From Planctomycetaceae bacterium (GTDB lineage: Bacteria; Planctomycetota; Planctomycetia; Planctomycetales; Planctomycetaceae), in the NCBI GenBank assembly GCA_017795105.1, contig CP051247.1, positions 5,791,001 through 5,855,000 of the forward strand: a DNA stretch of 64,000 nt, read 5' to 3'. Positions 51,963 through 63,951 of the stretch are shown one piece after another. How positions within the stretch are numbered: the stretch's first letter is position 1; each line of letters opens with the position of its first letter. The notes under the pieces are model-generated. The model saw only the letters and a list, made by a program, of their open reading frames with translations. It was not told the DNA's origin and did not search any database. The position numbers were made by a program, and so were the translations under genes.

Positions 51963-53108
51963 ATGTCCTTCTATTGGCAGATGATCCGTCCAATGCTCTT
52001 TCGCTTCGATGCGGAATGGGTTCATCATCTCACGGTGGAAGCATGTCGGGGCGTTGGCAGAATGCCGGGCATGGCGAATCTCGTCCGGTTCTGTTGTGAA
52101 GCCGACGAGCCGCTGCTTCATACGGAGGTCGCCGGTCTTCGGTTCGAGAATCCCATTGGACTGGCCGCGGGCTGGGACAAGAGTGGGCGGGCATTGCGAA
52201 TGATCGACGCGCTCGGCTTCGGCTTCGCGGAGATTGGTTCTGTTTCGGCATTGCCGTCGTCGGGAAACCCCAAGCCGCGGCTGTTCCGCCTGCCGGAAGA
52301 ACGGGGCATCATCGTCAACTATGGACTTCCCAACGACGGTGTCGAAGAGGTCGCCCGCCGGCTCGCCAGGTTTCGTCCGCAGCATCCGCTCGGTGTCAAT
52401 CTCGTACGCACGAACGGGGGAAAGGTCGCTGCTGCAAGTAGCGCTGAAGAGATCCTTGAGGATTATGCCTGTTCGGTGAAGGCAACCCATCAGTTCTGCA
52501 GTTACCTGATGCTCAACTTGAGTTGTCCGAATGCCGAGGGAGGACGCGACTTCTTCGATCAACCCGGGCATATCGCCGCGCTGCTGGAACGGATCGCCGC
52601 ACTCGAAGTCACGTGTCCCCTCTTTCTGAAAGTCACGCCGGTCGACGATCCCACGCGCCTCGTGCGGATGCTCGATGAGTGTGACCGGTTCCCGATCGTT
52701 CGCGGTTTCTGTTTCAACCTTCCGTCCGGGAAGCCGGACTCGTTGACGCTCAACAGTTCCCGCGACGCGTTATCGGCACGCCCTGGTGCCGTTTCCGGCG
52801 TTCCGGTGGCAGCCTTGATCAACCGCTGCATCGCCAGCCTGTATCGTGAGATGGATCGCGATCGCTATTCGATCATCGGAACCGGAGGCGTCTTCACTGC
52901 TGAGGACGCCTACCTCAAGATGCGGCTCGGAGCGTCTCTGGTTCAGCTCTATACGGCTCTGATTTATGAGGGACCGCTTGTTACGAAGAGAATCTGTCGG
53001 GGGCTCGCGGAGCTAATAAAGCGGGACGGGTTTGAAAGTACCGCCCAGGTCGTCGGAACGGCTCACGAAGAGTCCGGAATGGTCTTGTCGGCTGGCCGTT
53101 CCGAGTGA
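51963..53108 (+). CDS. pyrD: Class-2-type dihydroorotate dehydrogenase with Cys at the catalytic position
   Basis: The 381-residue protein has the N-terminal helical extension of class 2 (membrane, quinone-using) enzymes, MSFYWQMIRPMLFRFDAEWV, then NPIGLAAGWDKSGRALRMID, GSVSALPSSGNPKPRLFRLP, SIIGTGGVFTAEDAYLKMRL and ASLVQLYTALIYEGP, all as in PyrD. Two places differ. The catalytic-base segment reads LNLSCPNAEG, with Cys188 where class 2 enzymes have Ser (NISSPN); Cys is the class 1 residue. The FMN/substrate segment reads CFNLPSGKP where E. coli-type enzymes have TNTT. The enzyme should oxidise dihydroorotate in pyrimidine synthesis, but a different or altered substrate is possible. Confidence 0.8.
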   Translation: MSFYWQMIRPMLFRFDAEWVHHLTVEACRGVGRMPGMANLVRFCCEADEPLLHTEVAGLRFENPIGLAAGWDKSGRALRMIDALGFGFAEIGSVSALPSSGNPKPRLFRLPEERGIIVNYGLPNDGVEEVARRLARFRPQHPLGVNLVRTNGGKVAAASSAEEILEDYACSVKATHQFCSYLMLNLSCPNAEGGRDFFDQPGHIAALLERIAALEVTCPLFLKVTPVDDPTRLVRMLDECDRFPIVRGFCFNLPSGKPDSLTLNSSRDALSARPGAVSGVPVAALINRCIASLYREMDRDRYSIIGTGGVFTAEDAYLKMRLGASLVQLYTALIYEGPLVTKRICRGLAELIKRDGFESTAQVVGTAHEESGMVLSAGRSE

Positions 53109-53134
53109 TGGTATGCATCGATGTTCCTGGTCGT

Positions 53135-54061
53135 TTAGCTGCAGACCAGTCCATCTGCAGCAGAGGAATGACCGGCGAGTTCAGGGCGGTTCTTAATGAG
53201 AGTGACCTCGTTGCCGTTTGAACTGTATGAGACATGATCGAGAAACGACCGCATGAGCATCACGCCGCGTCCGCTGGGACGGAGCAGATTCTCAGGATCC
53301 GTCGGGTCGGGCAGGGTGGCTGGATCGAATCCGGGACCTTCGTCTTTGATGGTGAAGCGAGCCTGCGGAGCCGAAAGGCTGACGGTCACATGAACGCGAC
53401 GGTCGCGATAGGGTTCTTCCTTCATGCGTTTCTGACCGAGTTGGTGATAATCGTTGTTGCTGCCTTCGCGAAGTTTCGAATCGAGTTCGAGATTCCCGTG
53501 GTCGATCGCATTGATGAGGGCTTCGGCCAACGCGGTTGAGATTCGAAGCAGCGTTGAATTATCGCAGAAGCCGAGCCGTGTCATGCTTTCTCCGATGAAG
53601 CTGATAAGAGCCTGAGCGCCACCAGACTCGTATCCGAGCACGAATCGGGATTCTGTCTCCTGATGAAAATGACGGACCAGCTCTCGCTGCTGCTCGGCGC
53701 TGATCACCGAGATGACCGTCTGCAGAGCCTGTTGCAGATTCTCCCGGAAATTGGCTTTGGGGACGTAGCTCGATGCACCAGCCTGAAGGGCCTCGACGGC
53801 GATCTGTTCGCTGCCGAACGCGGTCATCAGGATGATAGGAAGCGTGGGATGCGAAACGTTAAGGCTTTTCACCAGCGCCAGCCCGTCAATCTTCGGCATG
53901 TTGAGATCGGTCAGGACGATGTCGGGCCGATCCTTGCGGATGGTCTCGAGAGCTTCCTGGCCATCGACGGCGTAAAGAGGACTGCATCCGGCTTTCTGCA
54001 CCCACGTTCCTGCGATCTGTCGATCCAACGCGGAGTCATCGACAATCAATACCCTGGTCAC
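53135..54061 (-). CDS. Response regulator with RsbW-like ATP-binding domain
   Basis: The 308-residue protein has a receiver domain (VLIVDDSALDRQ; phospho-acceptor in IVLTDLNMPKIDGLALV; KANF in place of the usual KP) and a C-terminal HATPase of the RsbW/SpoIIAB kind (ALAEALINAIDHGNLELDSK; FTIKDEGPGFDP; GRGVMLMRSFLDHVSYSSNG). Such proteins are anti-sigma or partner-switching serine kinases whose activity is set by phosphorylation. It lies 56 bases downstream of the membrane hybrid kinase on the same strand, so is likely its output. No anti-anti-sigma partner is seen nearby. Confidence 0.87.
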   Translation of the reverse strand: MTRVLIVDDSALDRQIAGTWVQKAGCSPLYAVDGQEALETIRKDRPDIVLTDLNMPKIDGLALVKSLNVSHPTLPIILMTAFGSEQIAVEALQAGASSYVPKANFRENLQQALQTVISVISAEQQRELVRHFHQETESRFVLGYESGGAQALISFIGESMTRLGFCDNSTLLRISTALAEALINAIDHGNLELDSKLREGSNNDYHQLGQKRMKEEPYRDRRVHVTVSLSAPQARFTIKDEGPGFDPATLPDPTDPENLLRPSGRGVMLMRSFLDHVSYSSNGNEVTLIKNRPELAGHSSAADGLVCS

Positions 54062-54117
54062 GGCTCAATCTCCAGCTGTCTGTTTGCTTGGTCAACATTC
54101 CTGTGAGATGGTTTCAG

Positions 54118-57100
54118 TTAGTTCTGCGGGATCAGTTTCGATTCGAGAGCTTCGGACATCTCCTGAACGGCGGACTTCAATGGTTCCAGGAGTTGCTCAG
54201 CCTGCTCAAGATCCTGGTCAGCGGCCGCTCGTTCAACGGCCTGAGCGGCATCGAGCAATCGACTGGCTCCAAAGTTTCGTCCAGCCGATTTGATTGTATG
54301 GGCGTAACGGCGAGCTTCCCCCGCGTTGTGACTCTCCAGCGATTCGACTAATCCACTCATCAGTTTGGGCAACTCGTCCAGGCAGGTGTGGATCAACGCC
54401 TGCAGCAACTCCTCGTCCTGATCGACAACGTCAAGAACGTGAGTCCAGTTGACCACGGAAGATTCGTGGACAACGTTGTTGTTCGAGGCAGAATTGGCGT
54501 TATTTGTCTGCTGCCGGTCTACTGTCGGGCCGAAGAGGGGCAGAAGAGCAGCATGCAATTCGCGCTTCCGGACTGGTTTGGAGACGTACTCATCCATCCC
54601 CGATTCAATGCATTTCTCCCGATCGCCCTGCATGGCTCGCGCTGTCATGGCGATAATCGGGATGTGCTGTCCGGTTTGCTGCTCCTGCTCCCGGATGGCC
54701 CGGGTCGCTTCGAGGCCGTCCATCTCCGGCATCTGGACGTCCATCAGAATCAAATCGAATTGCTGTGCACGCCATTGATCGACAGCGAGCTGGCCGTTCT
54801 CGGCAATCGTTACAGTGTGTCCCCATTTGGTCAGGAGCGAGCGAGCCAGCAACTGGTTCGCCAGTCCGTCTTCGGCCACGAGAATGTTCAATGGAGGGAT
54901 CTGCTGGTAGTCGAATGAAGCTTCTGTGCTCGGAACAGACTGAGCGTTCTTGCCGACTGCGACAAGAATCGCCTCGAGCAGCTCCGACTGCTTCACTGGC
55001 TTCATCATGTGCATCTCGATGCCGAGGTCTTCGCAGCGAGCGATATCTCCGGCTCGTCCTCCGGAAGTCAGCATGATGACCTGCGTCTGTTGGAGTCCGT
55101 CGATCTGCCGCAGTTGACGCACGAGTTCAAAGCCGTCGATTTCTGGCATGTGCACGTCGCTGAGGAGCAGAGGCAACGGCTCGCCATTCTGCACACGATT
55201 CCGCAGCACGCTGATCGCCTGCCAGGCGCCTTCCACGGTCGTGACCGGGATTCCCCAACTCTCGAGCATCTCTCGCAGAATCCGGCGGTTCAGCTCATTG
55301 TCGTCCACGACCAGCACAGGGACGTCGCTGAGATCGGGCGGTTCAATGGCGACCGCATCCTCGGGCTGCTCGCTCACGGGGAACTCGGCGGTGAAGGAGA
55401 ACGTGCTTCCTTTCCCCGGAATGCTCGTCGCCCAGAGCTCACCGTGGAAGGCTTCAATCACGCGTCGCGTAATGGCCAGCCCCAGGCCGGTTCCTCCAAA
55501 CTCTCGCGTGGTCGACGAGTCAGCCTGTTCGAACGGAGCGAAGACCTTTTCGAGTTTCTCGGGTGAGATCCCAACTCCGGTATCGCGGACCGATCCCCGC
55601 AAGCGGGCCTTTCCTCCCTGAACTGGTTCTTCCAGTTCGATATCGACGAACACCTCTCCGTCGGAGGTGAACTTGATGGCATTCCCGACCAGGTTCACGA
55701 GCACCTGCCGGAGTCGGATCGGATCTCCGCGAAGATAGCGGGGGACACTGGGATGAACACGCCAGGCGATCTCGAGCCCTTTGGCGTGCCCTCGCAGCGC
55801 CAATGACTTCAGCGTATCGCCGACTTCTTCGCAGAGATCAAACGGGATCGACTCCAACTCCAGCTTCCCGGCTTCAATCTTGGAGAAGTCGAGGATCTGG
55901 TTGATGATGGCCAGCAGTGTCTCGGCCGATTCCAGAACGATGGTGATGTAGTCCCGCTGAGTCCCATTAAGATCGGTATCGAGCACAAGTTCAGACATGC
56001 CGATAATGGCGTTCATCGGCGTGCGGATCTCATGACTCATGTTCGCCAGAAAGTCACTTTTGGCCTGATTGGCCTGTTCGGCGGCTTCCTTTGCTCTGCG
56101 GAGCGTTTCTTCAGCCTGCTTGAGCAACGTAATCTCGAACACGGTTACAAGAACGACCTGTTCGTCGTCGAGCATGATGGGATTGAGTCCGAGCTCAGCC
56201 GGAAACTCTGTCCCATTGCTGCGGCGGCAGAGAAGTTCCCGGCCGGTGTCGATCGCGGATGTGGTGTTCTCTTTCCAGAGAGCCGGGCGATACTGCTCGT
56301 GATCTCCAGAAGCCTGTTGCGGGACGAGAAGTTCAATCGACTTGCCGATCAGGTCTTCACATGCATAACCAAACGTGCGTTCTGCGGCCGCATTCGCGAC
56401 GCGGATAACGCCATCCCGATCGACAAGGAGAATCGGCGTGGGAGCCGCGTTGACGACCGTGCGGGCCCGTTCTTCCGCCCGCTTGATCGTGGTCACATCG
56501 TGCGAGATCCCAAAGGAACCGACGACTTCGCCATGACTGTCGCGCAGCGGAACTTTGGTGGTGATCACGGTCGATTCCGTGCCGTCCGGCCAGTGAGGAT
56601 GTTCCTCTTTTCCGACCAGTGATTCTTCGGATTGCATCAAGTCGTTCTCGTCTGCTTTGGCCTGTGCGGCATACTCTGCGGGAAAGAAGTCCGCGTCGGT
56701 GCGACCGATGACTTCGTCCGGGGAGCAGCCCAGCCGACGGGCGAGAGTGTGACTGACGCGGGTAAAACGCGCGTCACGATCCTTGAAATAGATCGCGTCC
56801 GGAAGATGCTCCAACAACTTCTGAAGCAGAAAACGTTCATGGCTGAGTTCGCGTGTGCGGGCTTCAACGGTTTGATCGAGCGTCTGATTCAGGTCGTTCA
56901 ACTGCCGGTTCATTTCAATGATCTCATCTTCGGCTTCGAGATAAGCGCGAACCGCGAAGGCGAGGGCAGCAAGGTAAGCTGCCATCCGAAGGATGTGCCA
57001 CCACCACCAGGCGGCGTCCCAGAGTGCGGAGAACTCGAAGAGGATCCCGGCGGCACCGAACAGAACCGTATGAACGCCAAAGAGCCAGTCCTCATGACTG

Positions 57101-57681
57101 TTCTTCGTGACAAAACGCTGGACGAAGAATCCGCCAGCGATCAGGAAGCCGATGCCGCCTCCGATATTCAGCAGGCGAGCCAGAAGGGTGAATTCACCAT
57201 CGACAACCATGGCCGGAAGCGTTGCATGGGAGAGGCACGAAACGACGCCGAAGATCACGGTCCCGATGACGATCAGCGAAGGGAGAGTTCTCGGGGCATG
57301 TTTCGACAGCGAACTCCGGCCGAGCCAGACAAAGGCAAACAGAAACCCGCCAACAAACGTTGCCGTACTGTGCAGCCAGACGAAAGTCTTGCCGACGTCA
57401 ACTGCGGCGTGGAACAGGTCCAGCACACCCATCCCGGCCAGAGCCGCGGCCATCCAGGGGTAGTGGCCACTGTCCTCTTTTCGTGACTGCTCGACAGTCA
57501 GGATCGCGGCAATGGCAATTGCCAGTAGCCCGCCGCACGCTTCAACCAGCGAATGGATCGGAAGATTGGCGAAACGGGACTCGGGAAGAAAAATCGAGGA
57601 AAGAACGCTGCCCAGCAGTGGGAGCGCCAGCGACAGGACGACGCCTAAGGCGATCCATTGAACTCGTGATTGAACCCGCAT
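54118..57681 (-). CDS. Membrane hybrid histidine kinase with two receivers and HPt domain
   Basis: The 1187-residue protein has about seven membrane segments at residues 10-245 (MASE3/MASE4-like sensory domain). A coiled coil (255-290), PAS (285-405) and PAS (405-525) follow. The HisKA domain has His550 (FLANMSHEIRTPMN). The HATPase, about 650-770, has a DTGVGISPE box and GGTGLGLAI. Receiver 1 has Asp842 (LLLSDVHMPEIDG), receiver 2 has Asp981 (LILMDVQMPEMDG), and the HPt domain has His1128 (YAHTIKSAGRNFGASRL). This is a complete phosphorelay in one chain, His550-Asp-His1128. The ATG 57681 gives a first membrane segment near residue 10. The gene just downstream encodes a receiver-RsbW protein. 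Confidence 0.93.
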   Translation of the reverse strand: MRVQSRVQWIALGVVLSLALPLLGSVLSSIFLPESRFANLPIHSLVEACGGLLAIAIAAILTVEQSRKEDSGHYPWMAAALAGMGVLDLFHAAVDVGKTFVWLHSTATFVGGFLFAFVWLGRSSLSKHAPRTLPSLIVIGTVIFGVVSCLSHATLPAMVVDGEFTLLARLLNIGGGIGFLIAGGFFVQRFVTKNSHEDWLFGVHTVLFGAAGILFEFSALWDAAWWWWHILRMAAYLAALAFAVRAYLEAEDEIIEMNRQLNDLNQTLDQTVEARTRELSHERFLLQKLLEHLPDAIYFKDRDARFTRVSHTLARRLGCSPDEVIGRTDADFFPAEYAAQAKADENDLMQSEESLVGKEEHPHWPDGTESTVITTKVPLRDSHGEVVGSFGISHDVTTIKRAEERARTVVNAAPTPILLVDRDGVIRVANAAAERTFGYACEDLIGKSIELLVPQQASGDHEQYRPALWKENTTSAIDTGRELLCRRSNGTEFPAELGLNPIMLDDEQVVLVTVFEITLLKQAEETLRRAKEAAEQANQAKSDFLANMSHEIRTPMNAIIGMSELVLDTDLNGTQRDYITIVLESAETLLAIINQILDFSKIEAGKLELESIPFDLCEEVGDTLKSLALRGHAKGLEIAWRVHPSVPRYLRGDPIRLRQVLVNLVGNAIKFTSDGEVFVDIELEEPVQGGKARLRGSVRDTGVGISPEKLEKVFAPFEQADSSTTREFGGTGLGLAITRRVIEAFHGELWATSIPGKGSTFSFTAEFPVSEQPEDAVAIEPPDLSDVPVLVVDDNELNRRILREMLESWGIPVTTVEGAWQAISVLRNRVQNGEPLPLLLSDVHMPEIDGFELVRQLRQIDGLQQTQVIMLTSGGRAGDIARCEDLGIEMHMMKPVKQSELLEAILVAVGKNAQSVPSTEASFDYQQIPPLNILVAEDGLANQLLARSLLTKWGHTVTIAENGQLAVDQWRAQQFDLILMDVQMPEMDGLEATRAIREQEQQTGQHIPIIAMTARAMQGDREKCIESGMDEYVSKPVRKRELHAALLPLFGPTVDRQQTNNANSASNNNVVHESSVVNWTHVLDVVDQDEELLQALIHTCLDELPKLMSGLVESLESHNAGEARRYAHTIKSAGRNFGASRLLDAAQAVERAAADQDLEQAEQLLEPLKSAVQEMSEALESKLIPQN

Positions 57682-57891
57682 GCCTTGAAATCCCCTTGAT
57701 TAAGAACAAAGCAAGGTGAACTTCAGCTCGATAAGATGTGAGACGTGCTCTCAGTAAATCCCAGTATGACCAGAAAGCAGCCCGCTGTCATGGACTGATT
57801 TGAAGAAGTTTCGCGGAGAAGCCGTATTTGTCACTTCGTAGTAAAAAACACCCCCGAACCTGTTGCGTCGTCATCCGTCTATTGTAAAGGC

Positions 57892-58731
57892 ATGCAGTCC
57901 GTTAAAAGCGGACAGCGATTCGCAACATGTCTCATGAAAACAGAACGACAGATGCACGAAACACGAATGGTCGATCTGCGTAAGCTCAACAGCGCCACGA
58001 AATACCCTTCGATTCCGACGTTCCATAAGCTTGGGGACAAGGGGGCATTGCTCGATGAGACGATCGCGTTTGATTCGTCGCCTCTGATTGTTACCGAGAA
58101 GATCGATGGGACTAACAGCCGAATCATTCTCATGCCTGACGGCTGCTATCTGATCGGAAGCCGCGAAGAACTGCTCCATGCTCAGGGAGATCTGATTCAC
58201 AATCCGGCACTCGGAATCGTGGAGACTCTCAGGCCAGTCGCCGAGAAGATCGTCGGCTCATTGTCTCATCAGAAGGGGCTGATCACGACTGTGTATCTCG
58301 AAACCTATGGTGGCAAAACGACCGCCGCCGCAAAGCAGTACACAGGGACACGCGAATTCGGCTATCGGATCTTTGACATCAATCAGGTGCCTGTTGATCG
58401 TCTCAACGATGAACTGGAAGCAATCTCAAGCTGGCGGGAATCCGGAGGCCAGAGTTTTCTCTCCGAGAACGAACTGACAGACAGGGTCGCGAAGTTCGAG
58501 ATTGCTTTCGCTCCTCGCCTTGCGATTGTCGATGAACTCCCAACGGACATCCATGAGACCCATCAGTGGCTCAAGTCGATGATTCCCGAAACGCGGGTCG
58601 CACTCGACGATCAGGCTGGGGGACAGGCCGAAGGTGTGGTCGTCAGGACTTTCGATCGGTCTCAAATCGCCAAGATTCGCTATGAAGACTACGAGCGGCA
58701 CGCCAGGCGCGAAGCGAAGAAACGAAAGTGA
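57892..58731 (+). CDS. RNA ligase family protein (T4 Rnl2-like)
   Basis: The 279-residue protein shows the nucleotidyltransferase motifs. Motif I is TEKIDGTN, with the adenylated Lys at residue 70 in the longest frame. Motif III is FGYRIFDI, motif IV is EGVVVRT, and motif V is IAKIRYEDYERH with Lys-Ile-Arg. An upstream LNSATKYPSIPTFHKLGDKG motif resembles the N-terminal SxxxYPSI.. of Rnl2/DRB0094-type RNA ligases. It joins RNA 3'-OH to 5'-phosphate ends after adenylation (family knowledge). The start is uncertain: ATG 57892 has AAAGG one base ahead, ATG 57934 and 57952 are alternatives. No RNA-repair partner gene is nearby. Confidence 0.85.
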   Translation: MQSVKSGQRFATCLMKTERQMHETRMVDLRKLNSATKYPSIPTFHKLGDKGALLDETIAFDSSPLIVTEKIDGTNSRIILMPDGCYLIGSREELLHAQGDLIHNPALGIVETLRPVAEKIVGSLSHQKGLITTVYLETYGGKTTAAAKQYTGTREFGYRIFDINQVPVDRLNDELEAISSWRESGGQSFLSENELTDRVAKFEIAFAPRLAIVDELPTDIHETHQWLKSMIPETRVALDDQAGGQAEGVVVRTFDRSQIAKIRYEDYERHARREAKKRK

Positions 58732-58874
58732 CTCAGAGACCGTATCAGGACACGTATTCAGACTTTCATTTGCTCCGGGATTCCCGCTAACATATCGATG
58801 TCGTCTGATGTTACGGCGAGAACTTCTCAGCCGAGCTGAGGAGTTGCGATTCGAGTTCTGCTGCGGGCGTGTTC

Positions 58875-61301
<2,427 letters not shown>

Positions 61302-61320
61302 GAACCGAAGAGTAGATTCT

Positions 61321-62664
61321 ATGAAACACTCCTGGATGATCGATCGCCGCCACGTGCTGCGAGGACTCGGCAGCTTCATTGCGTTGCCGCTGCTGAACTG
61401 CATGCGGCCTCTGGGGGCGGCCGAGGTTGAAGCGCCGCGCCGCAGCGCCTTTGTCTATCTGCCGAACGGCGTCAACACTCTCGACTATCAGATCACGACT
61501 GCCGGAGCTGACTACGAGTTTTCGCGGTCGCTTCAGCCGCTCGAAAAGCATCGCGGTGTGATCACGCCGATTAGCGGGCTGCATCACCCAGGTGGACTCG
61601 GACACCACCATAACTGCCAGAAGATCTGGCTGACGGGGGGCCAACTCGGTCCGACCGATCGCAATACGATCTCGGTCGATCAACAGATGGCGGAAGTCAC
61701 CTCACCGCACACACGTTTTCACTCGCTGGAGATTTCGAACAAGGGGGAATCGCTGGCCTGGACGGCTGATGGTATTCGACTGCCGGGGATGAGCCGGTGC
61801 AGGGAGATCTTCGCCTATCTATTTGAAGAACCCAAACATGGTACGGCGGCCCAGCGTCGAGCCCTTCGTCGCAAAGGAAGCGTGCTCGATGCCAATCTTG
61901 AAGAAGTCCGCTCGCTCGAACGCAAGATGGGAGCGGAAGACAAAGGGCGGATGAATCAGTATCTCACGGCTGTCCGGGAAACCGAGATCCGCACCCGACG
62001 GGCGGACGCCTGGCTCGACGTTCCGCGCCCGGAGATTGCGGAGGCGGATCGCAAGCGGGGCAATCGGGACGTGCCGCAGACTCAGGCGGGCGAATACTTC
62101 CGGACCGTGTACGACTTGATCGTGCTGGCCTTCCAGACCGATGCCACGCGAGTGGTCACCTTCAGCAGTGGGCTCGAAGGGCAGGGCCTGGCGATTCCCG
62201 AACTTGGCATCTCACAGTCCCGACACGAGTTGAGCCATCATAATGGCGATGCCGGGCATATGGAGAAGCTGACCCAGAGCGACACATTCAACGTCGAGCA
62301 GTTCAGCTATTTTCTTACGAGACTGGCCGAGACACCCGACGTGACCGGTCAACCGATGCTCGATACCACGATGTCCCTGTTCGGCAGCGGCATGGCATAC
62401 GGACACAGTCACGGGAATGCGAATCTGCCCCTCGTACTGGCCGGCGGCAAGAGTTGCGGGCTGCGGCACGGCCGCCATATCGATCTGAATCAGGGGCACT
62501 TCGAGGGCTACGAACTTGAGAACCCGGGAAAGCACTATCGCCTCTGCAGTCGTCCGGCCAACGAGAAGGCGCACATGAGCAATCTCCTGTTGATGATGGC
62601 TCAGAAAATGGGTGTCGAAACGGAACGCTTCGCAGACAGCAACAGTGAACTGGACCTCGGATGA
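61321..62664 (+). CDS. DUF1552 family secreted protein (second copy)
   Basis: The protein starts at ATG 61321 (MKHSWMIDRRHVLRGLGSFI) with a twin-arginine-like export signal. It shows DUF1552 features: RRSAFVYLPNGVNTLDYQIT, KHRGVITPISGLHHPGGLGH, HTRFHSLEISNKGESLAWTA and DTTMSLFGSGMAYGHSHGNA. The longer frame to 61216 overlaps the upstream gene and is a shadow. Its end overlaps the next gene by four bases. Unknown activity. Confidence 0.88.
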   Translation: MKHSWMIDRRHVLRGLGSFIALPLLNCMRPLGAAEVEAPRRSAFVYLPNGVNTLDYQITTAGADYEFSRSLQPLEKHRGVITPISGLHHPGGLGHHHNCQKIWLTGGQLGPTDRNTISVDQQMAEVTSPHTRFHSLEISNKGESLAWTADGIRLPGMSRCREIFAYLFEEPKHGTAAQRRALRRKGSVLDANLEEVRSLERKMGAEDKGRMNQYLTAVRETEIRTRRADAWLDVPRPEIAEADRKRGNRDVPQTQAGEYFRTVYDLIVLAFQTDATRVVTFSSGLEGQGLAIPELGISQSRHELSHHNGDAGHMEKLTQSDTFNVEQFSYFLTRLAETPDVTGQPMLDTTMSLFGSGMAYGHSHGNANLPLVLAGGKSCGLRHGRHIDLNQGHFEGYELENPGKHYRLCSRPANEKAHMSNLLLMMAQKMGVETERFADSNSELDLG

Positions 62665-63854
62665 TTCGGCGAATTTTTCTTTGCGTCATGGTGCTCACCA
62701 TTTCGGCTTCCACCGCCTTCGCAGCTGATCCCTTCCGGCCATCGCGCGGGACATTTCCGCCGATCGAGAAGGCCACGGCTTATCGCGGGGAACTGGTCTT
62801 TGTGGACCACGTCAATCGACGGGGCAGTCTGCGGCTGCACGTCGACGGACATTTTCGCGAAGGACGCCTGCACCATTTTGCAATGCTTCCCTACGGAGAG
62901 ATCTACTACCGGGGCGCACCGGCCGACCTGCGCGATATTCCGATTGGTACCGTGCTTTATGGGCTGTTCTATCTTCCTCCCGAGCCGGAGATTTCCGCCG
63001 TTCCGAACATTACCGGGAATGATCCGACTGCTCCGCCGGAGAACCATGCGATTCTGCTCGAAGATGGCCCAAGCCTCTGCCTGAGGGAAGGGAAAGCCTG
63101 GCAGCTGAAAGAGATTGAGATTAATGGCGACGAAGGTAATCTGGTGGCCAGTCTGGAACGAAAAACCGAAGGCGTCGGTCTCGATGGTGAGCAGACGCTG
63201 ACGATTGATCGTTCGACGAGGATTTGGCGCGGAAAAGAACTGCTCGGGCTCGACGATCTCGTTTCCGAGGAAGCGTGGCCGGCTCAGGGGAAGAAACAAC
63301 TCGAAGGGCAAACGGCGCAGCTGGCTCTCGCGTGGCATCCGCGGTATCTCTATCAGCAGTTTCACGTCTCCGATATCTGGCTCGATGAGATGGCGATGAA
63401 TGTCGCTGCCGAGCGGCAACGCCAGCGCCACATTCGTCTCATCCGCACCCGCTGGATGCCGGCAATAGTGCAATCTGCCGATCACGACAAATTCGGCAAG
63501 GCGACGGTGACGGTCACACTCTTTGGCGGGATGTCTGAATCGCTGTACGCCGACTTCAAACCGGGCCTTGGCGGGAAGATGGCTGCCGCGGAGAATACGC
63601 TCCGAACCTGGTGGCCCGATCACGACGGCATGGACGGTCGCATCGTCGCTGTCACCAAAAACGAAGAGGAGCCTCCCCGAGGAAGCAGCGGAATTAGCGT
63701 CAAGTTCGAAGTTCCGTTGATTCTCGAAGGCTTCCGTCCGGGAGCGATCGTCCGGCTCCGCCCGCAAAACTGGCCAAACGTCAAACCACCCGTCGAAGAA
63801 CGAGTCCGTGGTTTTGAAGACCGCTGGCCCAGTCCCGATCTGTTCCGCAGGTGA
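62661..63854 (+). CDS. Secreted protein of unknown function
   Basis: The 397-residue protein has a signal peptide (MIRRIFLCVMVLTISASTAFAADP). The mature part is beta-rich, with KATAYRGELVFVDHVNRRGS, HVDGHFREGRLHHFAMLPYG, IYYRGAPADLRDIPIGTVLY and TIDRSTRIWRGKELLGLDDL. I did not recognise a family. Two halves have a similar 'rigid beta' pattern with a charged centre. Its ATG overlaps the DUF1552 stop by four bases, so it belongs to the DUF1592-DUF1552 unit. It probably works in the envelope with them. Confidence 0.7.
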   Translation: MIRRIFLCVMVLTISASTAFAADPFRPSRGTFPPIEKATAYRGELVFVDHVNRRGSLRLHVDGHFREGRLHHFAMLPYGEIYYRGAPADLRDIPIGTVLYGLFYLPPEPEISAVPNITGNDPTAPPENHAILLEDGPSLCLREGKAWQLKEIEINGDEGNLVASLERKTEGVGLDGEQTLTIDRSTRIWRGKELLGLDDLVSEEAWPAQGKKQLEGQTAQLALAWHPRYLYQQFHVSDIWLDEMAMNVAAERQRQRHIRLIRTRWMPAIVQSADHDKFGKATVTVTLFGGMSESLYADFKPGLGGKMAAAENTLRTWWPDHDGMDGRIVAVTKNEEEPPRGSSGISVKFEVPLILEGFRPGAIVRLRPQNWPNVKPPVEERVRGFEDRWPSPDLFRR

Positions 63855-63951
63855 GTCGATCATCACCTGGCGCGATCTGGCAGAACGCAACCGGACCAGA
63901 CAATCGAATCACGTTCCGGAGAGCCATTCGCCGTCCGTGAAGAGGAGACTT

